Source of the DNA: Sphingomonas anseongensis | GTDB taxonomy: Bacteria; Pseudomonadota; Alphaproteobacteria; Sphingomonadales; Sphingomonadaceae | Length of the DNA stretch: 64,000 nucleotides | Assembly (NCBI RefSeq): GCF_023516495.1 | Contig: NZ_JAMGBC010000001.1 | Span: 1,574,501-1,638,500 of the forward strand | Direction of reading: 5' to 3' | In this document: piece after piece, positions 19,989 through 28,509 of the stretch | Layout of the letters: each line of letters starts with the position of its first letter | How positions within the stretch are numbered: position 1 is the first letter of the stretch | The notes under the pieces: model-generated | Databases searched by the model: none | The model's input: the letters and a program-made list of their open reading frames with translations, nothing else | What the model was told of the DNA's origin: nothing | Translations under genes and position numbers: made by a program

Positions 19989-20830
19989 CGATCGAGATCG
20001 CCTCGGAGAACAGGGCGCACGGCGGGCGGCAGCTCGTCGTCAGCCACGCATCCGAGTCGACGTCGACCGAGATGCGATTTTCGATCTTCCTGCCCCCGCA
20101 GGCGGAAGCGGGCGGGAAGCTCCCGGTCGTCTGGTTCCTCTCCGGCCTGACCTGCAGCCCGATGAACGTCACCGAGAAGGGCGAGTATCGCGCCGCCTGC
20201 GCCGAGCTGGGGTTGATTTTCGTTGCTCCGGACACGAGCCCACGCGGCGAGAACGTGCCGACGGACTCCAGCGGCGGCTGGGACTTCGGCCTCGGCGCGG
20301 GCTTCTACGTCGATGCGACCGAAGAGCCATTCGCCCGGCACTACCGGATGTGGAGCTACGTGACCGAGGAGCTTCCGGCGCTCGTCGCCAGCGAATTTCC
20401 AGCGGACATGGGGCGCCAGGGAATCACCGGCCATTCCATGGGCGGCCACGGCGCGCTGACGGTCGCGCTTCGCAATCTCGGCCGCTTCCGGAGCGTTTCC
20501 GCCTTCGCCCCGATCGTCGCTCCGAGCCAGGTGGCCTGGGGGACGAAGGCGCTCGGCGGCTACCTCGGGAGTGACGAAGCGGCCTGGCGTCCGCATGACG
20601 CCGTCGCGCTCATCGAGGACGGAGCGAGAGTATCGGATTTGCTGGTCGACGTCGGGACCGACGACCCCTTCCTCGACAGCCAGCTTCGCCCCGACCTCCT
20701 GGAGCAGGCTTGTGTCGACGCGGGCATCCCGCTGACGCTGCGGAGGCAGCCGGGATACGACCACAGCTATTATTTCATTTCGACGTTCATGGCCGAACAC
20801 CTTCGCTGGCACTCGGAGAGATTGCGCTGA
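19985..20830 (+). CDS. fghA: S-formylglutathione hydrolase
   Basis: The GTG at 19985 overlaps the VOC stop and gives 281 residues, the family length. Motifs are VVWFLSGLTCSPMNVTEKGEY-type sequence near 46-66, FVAPDTSPRG near 76, the nucleophile elbow GHSMGGHGAL near 147-156, and YDHSYYFISTF with the catalytic His near 260. It is an esterase-D type serine hydrolase releasing formate and glutathione. It works downstream of the class III dehydrogenase encoded two genes before. Confidence 0.96.
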   Translation: MTIEIASENRAHGGRQLVVSHASESTSTEMRFSIFLPPQAEAGGKLPVVWFLSGLTCSPMNVTEKGEYRAACAELGLIFVAPDTSPRGENVPTDSSGGWDFGLGAGFYVDATEEPFARHYRMWSYVTEELPALVASEFPADMGRQGITGHSMGGHGALTVALRNLGRFRSVSAFAPIVAPSQVAWGTKALGGYLGSDEAAWRPHDAVALIEDGARVSDLLVDVGTDDPFLDSQLRPDLLEQACVDAGIPLTLRRQPGYDHSYYFISTFMAEHLRWHSERLR

Positions 20831-22089
20831 ACGGCGGCTGGTACTGGCAGGCGCTGTCGGTCGCGACTGCGCTCGCCTGCGGACTACTGATCGGAATCGA
20901 GCGCGGATTCGATCTTCGCCGCCTGAAATCCGGAACGCGGATCGCCGGGGTGCGCACGTTCACATTGGTCGGACTGGCCTCCGGAATTGCGGGACTAATA
21001 GCCGCTCTTGGCCAAGGCTTCGCCGGCGCGGCCATTGTCACCGGCGCGGCAGCGATATTGTCAGTCGGGTACGCGCACAGGCCGGACCTGTCGGAGAGAC
21101 CCGACGCAACGACGCCCATCGCGGCAATGGCCACCATTGGCCTCGGCTTCCTTGCTGGGAGCGGCAATCCCGCCCTCGCCATTGCGGGCGCGACCATCGT
21201 GACTCTGATCCTGTCGGCCAAGCGGGAAACGCACGGGATCCTCAATCGGCTCGATGAGGAAGACGTCAAGGCGCTTGCCCAATATGCAGTGGTCGCTGGC
21301 GCCGTCCTGCCGTTTCTGCCCAATGGTCGTTACGGCCCGCTAGGCGCGTGGAATCCCCAGCAGCTTTGGCTGGTCGTCATCATTGTCACCGGATTTTCGT
21401 TTCTCGGATACGTCGCCAACCGCCTGTTTGGAGAGCGCCACGGCACCATTGCGACGGCAGTCATCGGCGGACTCTACAGTTCGACCGCCGTCACCCAGTC
21501 CTTGTCAGAACGTCTCGGGAGGGCGAAAACCCCGGGCGCGGAGCCCGCTGGAATCGCCTTGGCGACCGCCGTCATGTACGTGCGCGTCCTGTTACTGGTG
21601 GCAATCCTGGCCACCCGTATCGCCATACCGTTCGCGATCATCACGTTCCCAGCGATCCTGGTCGGAGCAGGAGCGGGATGGTGGTTGTACCGCGAGTCTC
21701 CGCGCTCCGACTCTCCGACTGCGCCAGGCAACCCGGTCGCGCTTCTTCCGGCGCTGGGCTTTGTTGCCTTTGTCGCCATTATGGCCGTCGCCGTTACCTG
21801 GGCTGAGGGTAGGTTCGGACAGCAGGGGATTGCGCTCCTGCTGCTGATTTCTGGAAGCGCGAACGTAGACGTGGCGATCGTTACCGCGGGAAGTCTTCCT
21901 CCCCAGTCCATCTCGGCGAACCTCGCGGCGATCGCGCTTGCCGGAACGATTGTGGCAAACATGTGGGTGAAGATTGGCGTGACCTTGGTCTACGCGAAGG
22001 CGAAGGGGCGATCCGCGGCCATTTCGCTGATCGCGAGCACGCTCGTTCTAGTGGCGAGCATCGCCGTAGCCTGGTTCACGATGGTGTGA
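20827..22089 (+). CDS. MgtC/DUF4010-like polytopic membrane protein
   Basis: The protein has about 12 hydrophobic segments. The N-terminal LACGLLIGIERG block resembles the MgtC/SapB family, and the C-terminal part with SANVDVAIV and NLAAIALAGTIVANM resembles DUF4010. Function is unknown; a transport role is possible. The start is awkward: no ATG, GTG or TTG lies in frame between 20710 and the GTG at 20950, which would cut off the conserved first helix. CTG at 20827, 6 bases behind GGAGAG and overlapping the fghA stop, is my choice; TTG at 20710 is the alternative. About 420 residues. Confidence 0.78.
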   Translation: MNGGWYWQALSVATALACGLLIGIERGFDLRRLKSGTRIAGVRTFTLVGLASGIAGLIAALGQGFAGAAIVTGAAAILSVGYAHRPDLSERPDATTPIAAMATIGLGFLAGSGNPALAIAGATIVTLILSAKRETHGILNRLDEEDVKALAQYAVVAGAVLPFLPNGRYGPLGAWNPQQLWLVVIIVTGFSFLGYVANRLFGERHGTIATAVIGGLYSSTAVTQSLSERLGRAKTPGAEPAGIALATAVMYVRVLLLVAILATRIAIPFAIITFPAILVGAGAGWWLYRESPRSDSPTAPGNPVALLPALGFVAFVAIMAVAVTWAEGRFGQQGIALLLLISGSANVDVAIVTAGSLPPQSISANLAAIALAGTIVANMWVKIGVTLVYAKAKGRSAAISLIASTLVLVASIAVAWFTMV

Positions 22090-22148
22090 GTGGCGCCGTC
22101 ACCATTTTGTGACCAGCTTCTACGGCCATCCCCTGGGTGGTCGAAAGC

Positions 22149-22224
22149 TGGTGACCCCAACGGGACTCGAACCCGTGTTTTCGCCGTGAAAGGGCGACGT
22201 CCTAGACCGCTAGACGATGGGGCC
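22149..22224 (-). tRNA. tRNA-Glu (anticodon TTC)
   Basis: The minus strand folds as a 76-base tRNA with the CCA end encoded. The acceptor 5' GGCCCCA pairs with TGGGGTC (one G-U), the anticodon arm is TCGCC-CTTTCAC-GGCGA with anticodon TTC, and the T arm has GGTTCGAGTCC. The TCTAGCGGTCTAGGA D arm is typical of bacterial tRNA-Glu. It lies between the DUF4010 gene and recJ. Confidence 0.96.
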
Positions 22225-22263
22225 GGAAAAGCCGCCGCGAGTTAGGCGAGCGCTCCCGTAGGG

Positions 22264-24009
22264 TCAAGCGAGCGCGGCATCCTCGAGGTGCATCTCCGCG
22301 GCATCGCCGCCGGTCCACTCGTCGCGGCGGATGCTTCCCGCCAGCCACCAGCGCCTGTCGCCCGTCGAGGAGAGCAGCGCCTGGCCAAGCTCCGTCTGCG
22401 CGGAGCGGAACGCGATCCACTTGAAACTCTTACCGTCGTCGCCGCTCGCGATGCCGCGGACATGGCCATCGCCGACAACGCCCGTGCGAAGCAGCCGCGC
22501 CGGGCCGCAGACGATCTTCGGGCTCGGCCAGCCGGCGCCGTAAGGCCCCGCCTGGTCCAGCGAATCGCATAAGCCTCCCGCAACTCCTCCCGGAGCGAGC
22601 ACCGCATCGACCAGGAATGTCCGGCTATCGCGCGACCTTTCGATGTCCCCGGCCAGCCGGTCGTTGAGGAATTCGCGCAAGGGTTCGAGCCCGCCTTCGG
22701 GCAGAGTGAGACCCGCCGCCATCGCATGGCCGCCCCCGGCGATCAGCAGCCCGCTTTCCTTCGCCGCGAGCACCGCTGCACCGAGATCGACGCCCGAAAT
22801 CGAGCGGCCCGATCCTTTGCCCGTGCCGTCCTCGCATTCGGCGATGACGATCGCGGGCCGTCCGAACCGTTCCTTCAGCCGGCCTGCAACGATGCCGATC
22901 ACGCCCTGATGCCAGCCGGGGCTCATCACCGTGAGGACGGCAACGTCACCGAGCTTCGCTGCCTGCTCCTCCGCCTGCTCGCAAACGGTCAGTTCAATCG
23001 CTCGGCGCTCCTCGTTGAGGCGATCGAGCTCGGCGGCGATCGTGCGCGCCTCCTCGGGGTCGGTGGAGGTCAGCAGGCGAACGCCCAGGTCCGACTTGCC
23101 GACACGGCCGCCGGCATTGATCCTTGGGCCGAGGGCGAAGCCCAAGTCGCGGCAACTCGGCGCTTTGACCAGCCGCGCCGCTTCGGCGAGCGCGGAAAGC
23201 CCGACGTTTTGGCGCGCGGACATCACCTTCAACCCCTGCGTGACGAACGCTCGGTTGAGGCCGTGAAGCTTGGCGACGTCTGCGACGGTCCCGAGCGCGA
23301 CCAGGTCGAGAAGGTCGAGGATTTTCGGTTCTTCCTTCTCAGCGAAAAAACCGCGCCCGCGGAGCTCGCGTAGAAGCGCCACCCCGAGAAGGAACGCCAT
23401 GCCGACCGCAGCGAGGTGGCCGTGGGCTCCGCCGACTTCGCCCTCGTCCAATCGGTTGGGATTGATGAGTGCAAAGGCGACCGGGAGAAGCGTCGCGCAC
23501 TGGTGATGATCGACGACGATCACGTCGAGGCCGGCGGCCTTTGCCTGCTCGAGCGCCTCGAACGCCTGCGCCCCGCAATCCACCGTGATCGCCAGCGAAG
23601 CGCCGCGGCCTTTCAGCTCCACAAGCGCCGCTCCTGACGGCCCGTAGCCCTCCATCAGGCGGTCGGGGATGTAGACGATCGGCTCGGCTCCCAGCCGGCG
23701 CAGCAGAAGCGTCAGGACCGCGGCGCTGGTCGCGCCATCGACGTCATAGTCGCCGAAGACGGCGGTCGTCTCGCCGGCCTGAATGGCATCGGCGAGCCGC
23801 TTCGCGCCCTTGTCCATGTCCTGGAAGGCCGCAGGGTCGGGGAGGAAGTCGCGGATCCTCGGGTCGCGATGGCGGGGAAGATCGCCCGGGTCGACGCCGC
23901 GGGCCAGGAGCAGCTCGTCGACCAGCGAATCCATGCCGCCCTCACGCCCGCCGCGCCACTTCCATGGCTGGCCGGTAACAGATTTTTCGATGTTGAGAGC
24001 GAACCCCAC
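22264..24009 (-). CDS. recJ: Single-stranded-DNA-specific exonuclease RecJ
   Basis: The 581-residue protein starts at a GTG with MGFALNIEKSVTGQPWKWRG, matching the usual RecJ head. DHH phosphoesterase motifs are FGDYDVDGATSAAVL near 83-97, ITVDCGAQAF near 141 and VIVVDHHQ near 162-169; DHHA1 follows near 330-450 with GGGHAMAAG, then the OB-like C-terminal domain. It degrades 5'-ended single-stranded DNA in recombination and repair. It follows glpX with 33 bases between them on the same strand. Confidence 0.96.
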   Translation of the reverse strand: MGFALNIEKSVTGQPWKWRGGREGGMDSLVDELLLARGVDPGDLPRHRDPRIRDFLPDPAAFQDMDKGAKRLADAIQAGETTAVFGDYDVDGATSAAVLTLLLRRLGAEPIVYIPDRLMEGYGPSGAALVELKGRGASLAITVDCGAQAFEALEQAKAAGLDVIVVDHHQCATLLPVAFALINPNRLDEGEVGGAHGHLAAVGMAFLLGVALLRELRGRGFFAEKEEPKILDLLDLVALGTVADVAKLHGLNRAFVTQGLKVMSARQNVGLSALAEAARLVKAPSCRDLGFALGPRINAGGRVGKSDLGVRLLTSTDPEEARTIAAELDRLNEERRAIELTVCEQAEEQAAKLGDVAVLTVMSPGWHQGVIGIVAGRLKERFGRPAIVIAECEDGTGKGSGRSISGVDLGAAVLAAKESGLLIAGGGHAMAAGLTLPEGGLEPLREFLNDRLAGDIERSRDSRTFLVDAVLAPGGVAGGLCDSLDQAGPYGAGWPSPKIVCGPARLLRTGVVGDGHVRGIASGDDGKSFKWIAFRSAQTELGQALLSSTGDRRWWLAGSIRRDEWTGGDAAEMHLEDAALA

Positions 24010-24042
24010 ATTCGGGATTCTAGGGCAAGCTTGCCCGCCGTC

Positions 24043-25041
24043 CTAGAGGCTTCGGCGGCTTCCTAGCTTGTAATGTTCGGCATAGACGCGGCGAACCGTG
24101 CCGGAGCTCGCCCGCATCACCAGGCTCTCCGTCGTTACGCATTCCTTGCGCCTGCTCACTCCCTTCAGAAGCGATCCGTGGGTGACTCCGGTCGCAGCGA
24201 AGATGCAGTCGCCGCGGGCCATCTCGGTGACGCTGTAGACCCGGTCGAGGTCGTCGATACCCCACCCGCGGGCGCGGCCGACCTCGTCGTCGTTGCGGAA
24301 CAGCAGCTTGCCGAATATCTGCCCACCGACGCAGCGCAGAGCCGCCGCGGCGAGGACCCCTTCCGGTGCGCCACCGCTGCCCATGTAGATGTCGATGTCG
24401 GTATCGGGATCGGCCGTGGCCATCACGCCGGCGACGTCGCCGTCGGGGATCAGCTTGATCCCACAGCCGACCTCGCGAAGCTCGGCGATCATCTTGTCGT
24501 GGCGCGGACGGTCGAGCACGCAGGCAATGATCTCGTATGCCTCCACGCCCTTCGCTTTTGCGAGCGAACGGACATTGTCTGCAGGCGACTTGTCGAGGCC
24601 GACCACCCCTTCCGCGTAGCCTGGGCCGATGGCCAGTTTCTCCATATATACGTCGGGAGCGTTCAACAGGCAGCCGCTCTCGGCGATGGCGAGGACGGCC
24701 AATGCACTCGGGCCTGCTTTGGCTGTCAGGCTCGTGCCTTCGAGCGGATCCAGCGCGATGTCTATCTTCGGGCCGCTGCCCTGGGCGGAGCCGACCTTTT
24801 CACCGATGTAGAGCATCGGGGCCTCGTCGCGCTCGCCCTCGCCGATGACGACGGTGCCGTCCATCGGCAGCTTATTGAGCTCGGTCCGCATCGCTTCCAC
24901 TGCTGCCGCGTCGGCGGAATCATTGTCTCCGCGGCCGATCCACTTCGATGCCGCGATCGCCGCGGCCTCGGTGACCCGCACCATCTCCAGAACCAGCACT
25001 CGGTCGAGGACGGACGAGCTTTGCACGCAGTCGCGGTTCAT
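24043..25041 (-). CDS. glpX: Fructose-1,6-bisphosphatase, class II (GlpX)
   Basis: The ATG at 25041 gives [25 protein letters not shown] and 332 residues; AAGGAG lies 11 bases upstream, while a GTG at 25053 would overlap that site. Motifs are [11 protein letters not shown] near 74-84, [13 protein letters not shown] near 98-110, and [17 protein letters not shown] near 202-218, all metal or substrate regions of class II enzymes. It makes fructose 6-phosphate in gluconeogenesis, or with sedoheptulose activity in some bacteria. recJ is directly downstream. Confidence 0.96.
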   Translation of the reverse strand: MNRDCVQSSSVLDRVLVLEMVRVTEAAAIAASKWIGRGDNDSADAAAVEAMRTELNKLPMDGTVVIGEGERDEAPMLYIGEKVGSAQGSGPKIDIALDPLEGTSLTAKAGPSALAVLAIAESGCLLNAPDVYMEKLAIGPGYAEGVVGLDKSPADNVRSLAKAKGVEAYEIIACVLDRPRHDKMIAELREVGCGIKLIPDGDVAGVMATADPDTDIDIYMGSGGAPEGVLAAAALRCVGGQIFGKLLFRNDDEVGRARGWGIDDLDRVYSVTEMARGDCIFAATGVTHGSLLKGVSRRKECVTTESLVMRASSGTVRRVYAEHYKLGSRRSL

Positions 25042-25103
25042 GGACGCAATCACTCCTTGTTGGATTGCAGGGCGATAGGAGCGGCCAATCAGGCTGTCGA
25101 GGC

Positions 25104-25586
25104 CTAGGATTGCTCCTCGGCCTCATGCTCGAGCAGCGCGTTCCGGACTCGAACGGCGCGCGAGCCGACCTGCGTTTCCACGAGGAACAGCGCGAAGCCG
25201 CTTCCGAGCAAAGCCATGCAGGTCATGAACAAGATTGCGATTGCCGTTCCAAAATGCCCCCTCACCAGCGTTCCCGCGAACAGGAGGATCACGACGAGGC
25301 AGATGAGCATCGCCGCGAACACCGCCAGCCAGATCGCCCGGCCGACCAGCGCCATTCGCCGGTCGAGAACGCGGATCTCGCGCAAATAGCGGTCGTGCTC
25401 GCTGCCTCGGCTCTTGAGCAGCAGCGGCTCGATCTGCCGCGCCCGGTCGACGATCCGCGACAGTCGGCCGGCGCACACGTTGAGAAAGGCGCCGATTCCC
25501 GCGAGCAGGAAGACGGGTCCCAGCGCCGACTGGATGATATCGGCGATCTGGGCGACTGCGGTGTCATTCGGCGGAAGCGGGATCAT
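25104..25586 (-). CDS. DUF2721 membrane protein
   Basis: 160 residues with three hydrophobic segments: about 22-40, 79-103 and 107-127. The first helix is followed by the family phrase RLSRIVDRARQIEPLL, typical of DUF2721. The ATG at 25586 gives MIPLPPNDTAVAQIADIIQSA, also typical. A very long open frame reading through it is spurious. The function of the family is unknown. It lies 62 bases upstream of glpX on the same strand and just downstream of the TRIC-type gene. Confidence 0.85.
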   Translation of the reverse strand: MIPLPPNDTAVAQIADIIQSALGPVFLLAGIGAFLNVCAGRLSRIVDRARQIEPLLLKSRGSEHDRYLREIRVLDRRMALVGRAIWLAVFAAMLICLVVILLFAGTLVRGHFGTAIAILFMTCMALLGSGFALFLVETQVGSRAVRVRNALLEHEAEEQS

Positions 25587-25594
25587 TGCGTCAT

Positions 25595-26215
25595 TTAACC
25601 CCCATAAGTTGGAAGCGACCAGCCGCGAACAATCGCAACGGCACGAAGCCCGAACCCGGCGGCGATTGCCACACCCGCCGCTATCCAGATCGAAACGCCC
25701 AAGAGAGTGAGGCCGACGAACAACGCGGCCGCGAGGGCTGCTGCCGTGATGTATATCTCGCGGCGGAGGACGATTGACGGCTCGTCGGCCAGGACGTCGC
25801 GGATGATTCCGCCGGCGCAGGCGGTGAGGACGCCCATAACGAAGGCAGGCACCGGCGCGACACCGTAGCCGAGCGCCTTGGCCGCGCCATAAGCGGCGTA
25901 AGCCGCGAGCCCTGCAGCGTCGAACCAGAGCACTGCTACGCCGGTCAGCCAGCGCCGCCTGTCGATCCACACCAGCAGGGCAGCCGCCATGCAGATGACC
26001 AAAGTGGCGTTGGCGCGCACCCAGAAGACGGGCGCGCCGATCAGGACGTCGCGGAGCGTGCCGCCGCCGACTCCGGTGATGACAGCGAACAAGACGAAGG
26101 TGACGAAATCCGTGCGGTGCTTGGCCGCAACCAGCGCACCGGAGATCGCGAACACGGCGATCCCGAAATAGTCGAGCAGGTAGAGCGCTGACGGCAGGTG
26201 GGTGGTCGCGGTCAC
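25595..26215 (-). CDS. TRIC-type (UPF0126/YicG) cation channel protein
   Basis: 206 residues from a GTG start. Seven helices form two three-helix repeats, each with the conserved glycine/RD motif: GVGGGTLRDVLIG near 48-60 and ACAGGIIRDVLADEPSIVLRRE-type sequence near 131-152. Prokaryotic TRIC channels are homotrimeric K+/cation channels. It diverges from the PHA synthase gene with only 22 bases between starts, so promoters must reach into coding sequence. Confidence 0.9.
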   Translation of the reverse strand: MTATTHLPSALYLLDYFGIAVFAISGALVAAKHRTDFVTFVLFAVITGVGGGTLRDVLIGAPVFWVRANATLVICMAAALLVWIDRRRWLTGVAVLWFDAAGLAAYAAYGAAKALGYGVAPVPAFVMGVLTACAGGIIRDVLADEPSIVLRREIYITAAALAAALFVGLTLLGVSIWIAAGVAIAAGFGLRAVAIVRGWSLPTYGG

Positions 26216-26237
26216 TCGCCGTCCTTACATTGGCGGC

Positions 26238-28010
26238 ATGGCTGACGAAACCGAAACGGGCCCGACCCCGAACCTCGAGGACTGGCAGCATTGGACCTGG
26301 GTGATGGGACGAGCCCAGCAGATGCTGATGGAGGCCTGGGCCGACAGCCTGAAGACTGCGCAGCCGTGGCCGACCAGCCCTCCCGCCTGGGGCGCCTTTC
26401 CGCCCGCCTTCTTTGGCGGCGAGGCAGCGCCAGCCGCAGATCCGGTCAGCATGATGAACGCAGGAGCCCAGGCTTGGGCCAAGGGGTTTGAGGCGTGGGG
26501 CCGGATGGTCGGGCTCCAGCCGGCCGCGGCCGAAAAAAAGGATCGGCGCTTCGCAGCGCCCGAATGGCGCGACAATCCCTTGTTCGACCAGATTCGCCAG
26601 ACCTATCTCGCACTCTCCGACAAGCTGCTCGGGACCGCCGACCAGATCGAAGGGCTGGACAAGGAGACGCGCGCTAAGCTGAAGTTCGCGACCCGCAACT
26701 TCGTCGATGCGATGAGCCCGTCGAATTTCGCCCTGACGAACCCGCAGGTGCTCAAGAAGACCATCGAGAGCCGGGGCGAGAACCTCCTCAAGGGTCTCGG
26801 CAACATGCTGAAGGACATTGCGGCGGGCCAGCTGACCCAGACGAAGCCCGGCGTGTTCGAGGTAGGCAAGAACATCGCCACCACGCCCGGCAAAGTGATC
26901 AGGGAGACCGCGCTCTATCAGCTGATCCAGTACACGCCGACGACGGACGAGGTGCTCGAAACTCCGGTGGTGGTGTTCCCGCCGTGGATCAACCGCTTCT
27001 ACATCCTCGACCTCAGCCCGGAAAAGAGCTTCGTCAAATGGTGCGTCGACAACGGCATTTCGCTGTTCATGGTCAGCTGGAAATCGGCCGATGAAAGCAT
27101 CGCCGACGCGACCCTCGACGATTATGTGCTTCGCGGGCAGATCGACGCGATCGACACCGTTCGCGACGTGCTCGGCGTCGAGAACGTCCACGCGATCGGC
27201 TATTGCGTCGCCGGGACCACGCTGGCCGCAACCCTCGCCTATCTCCACAGCAAGAAGCAGCAGGACAAGGTTGCGTCGGCGACGTTCCTGACCGCGCAGG
27301 TCGATTTCACGCTTGCCGGAGACCTCAAGCTCTTCACCGGCCCCGATACGATGGCGCTGCTGGAGCAGTTGACAGCGGAGAAGGGCTATCTGGACGGGCG
27401 TTACATGGCCGCGACGTTCAACCTGCTTCGCGGCCGCGACCTCATCTGGAACTATGTGGTCAACAATTACCTGCTGGGCGAGGAGCCGCCGCCGTTCGAC
27501 CTGCTCCATTGGAATTCGGACACGACGAACCTGCCGTCATCGTGGCACCGCGCTTATCTGCAGGACCTCTACGTCGGCAACAAGCTGGCCGAAAAGGGCG
27601 GCGTACGCGTTGCCGGAACTCCGGTCGACATCGACCAGGTGAAGACCCCGTCCTACATCCAGGCCGGGCGAGAGGATCATATCGCTCCGCCCGAAAGCGT
27701 GTGGAAGATCATGGACCATTTCTCCGGAGAGAAGAGGTTCCTGCTGGCCGGCTCCGGCCATATCGCGGGCGTGGTGAACCCGCCCGCGGCGGAGAAATAC
27801 TGCTATTGGACTAACGACCGCCCGTGCGGGACTCTTGACGACTTCGTCGAGGGGGCGACCGAGCATAAAGGAAGCTGGTGGCCGGACTGGCTCGCCTGGC
27901 TGAAAAAGCAGTCCGCAAGGATGGTGAAAGCCGAGGGCGCGCGAATTCCTGGCGAAGGCAAGCTCAAGGCGGTCGAAGACGCGCCCGGCCGCTACGTCAG
28001 GGAGCATTGA
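26238..28010 (+). CDS. phaC: Class I poly(R)-hydroxyalkanoate synthase
   Basis: The ATG at 26238 gives MADETETGPTP and 590 residues, the class I size. The N-terminal PhaC domain (DWQHWTWVMGRAQQMLMEAW) is followed by the lipase-like box HAIGYCVAGTT with catalytic Cys323, HWNSD near 420, and a C-terminal GHIAGVVNPP with the catalytic His. It polymerises 3-hydroxyacyl-CoA on the granule surface. A phasin gene lies 6 kb downstream. Propionyl-CoA genes elsewhere in the window would allow mixed C4/C5 units, but that is only inference. Confidence 0.96.
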   Translation: MADETETGPTPNLEDWQHWTWVMGRAQQMLMEAWADSLKTAQPWPTSPPAWGAFPPAFFGGEAAPAADPVSMMNAGAQAWAKGFEAWGRMVGLQPAAAEKKDRRFAAPEWRDNPLFDQIRQTYLALSDKLLGTADQIEGLDKETRAKLKFATRNFVDAMSPSNFALTNPQVLKKTIESRGENLLKGLGNMLKDIAAGQLTQTKPGVFEVGKNIATTPGKVIRETALYQLIQYTPTTDEVLETPVVVFPPWINRFYILDLSPEKSFVKWCVDNGISLFMVSWKSADESIADATLDDYVLRGQIDAIDTVRDVLGVENVHAIGYCVAGTTLAATLAYLHSKKQQDKVASATFLTAQVDFTLAGDLKLFTGPDTMALLEQLTAEKGYLDGRYMAATFNLLRGRDLIWNYVVNNYLLGEEPPPFDLLHWNSDTTNLPSSWHRAYLQDLYVGNKLAEKGGVRVAGTPVDIDQVKTPSYIQAGREDHIAPPESVWKIMDHFSGEKRFLLAGSGHIAGVVNPPAAEKYCYWTNDRPCGTLDDFVEGATEHKGSWWPDWLAWLKKQSARMVKAEGARIPGEGKLKAVEDAPGRYVREH

Positions 28011-28447
28011 CGAACGTCCGCATCAGGCTCGCAGCTCCGCAGGAGCGCGACGCCCTGGAAGCGCTTCAATGGCGCGCCTCGCTCGCCAACGATGCCGACC
28101 GCCCGCACCTCGAAGCAAACCCGGATGCGATCGAGCTTCCACAGGAGCAGATCGACCTCGGCCAGGTCCTCGTCGCCGAAATCGACGGTGCGATCGCGGG
28201 CTTCGCTGTCTTCATGCGGGAGGAAGGCCATGCCGAGCTGGACGGCTTGTTCGTCGAACCGGAGCTCTGGCGAAAGGGAATTGGAGCGGCCCTGGTCGAG
28301 GCCGCTACTCACGAGGCACGCAAGAATGGCCTGGCCCTGATGGTTATCGCCAACCCCGCCGCCCGCGGTTTTTATGAACGTTGCGGCTTCTCGCTTGAAG
28401 GCGAAGCTCAAACGCGCTTCGGGCCTGCGCTTCGGATGTCGCGCTGA
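28007..28447 (+). CDS. GNAT-family N-acetyltransferase
   Basis: The TTG at 28007 lies inside the phaC stop (TTGA) and gives 146 residues. The GNAT core is visible: VLVAEIDGAIAGFAVF near 48-63, AELDGLFVEPELWRKGIGAAL near 70-90 with the acetyl-CoA pyrophosphate loop RKGIG, and NPAARGFYERCGF near 118-130. The acceptor is unknown. Coupling to phaC is probably an accident of packing or gives cotranscription. Confidence 0.87.
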   Translation: MTNVRIRLAAPQERDALEALQWRASLANDADRPHLEANPDAIELPQEQIDLGQVLVAEIDGAIAGFAVFMREEGHAELDGLFVEPELWRKGIGAALVEAATHEARKNGLALMVIANPAARGFYERCGFSLEGEAQTRFGPALRMSR

Positions 28448-28448
28448 C

Positions 28449-28509
28449 GCATCAGCAGTTTTCGAGTACCAAAACAGCTCATGCCCCCGGCATCAGCAGT
28501 TTTGGTACT
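28449..28509. repeat. Nested direct and inverted repeats between convergent genes
   Basis: GCATCAGCAGTTTT occurs at 28449-28462 and again, complete, at 28490-28503. The segment 28465-28475 is the reverse complement of 28499-28509 (AGTACCAAAAC / GTTTTGGTACT), which would form an 11-bp hairpin with an inner ATGCC/GGCAT stem. The right half overlaps the last codons of the minus-strand DUF1801 gene. The hairpin could terminate both convergent transcripts; the direct repeat looks like a duplicated gene end. Confidence 0.65.

Noticed and set aside
22112-22152. 8-bp inverted repeat ACCAGCTT / AAGCTGGT beside the tRNA
   Set aside because: The right arm includes the encoded tRNA CCA end, the stem is short and no T tract follows; not reported as a terminator.
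25104-27509. 801-residue minus-strand open frame
   Set aside because: It reads antisense through the phaC 5' region and the TRIC gene; only the last 160 codons, from the ATG at 25586, resemble a protein family (DUF2721).
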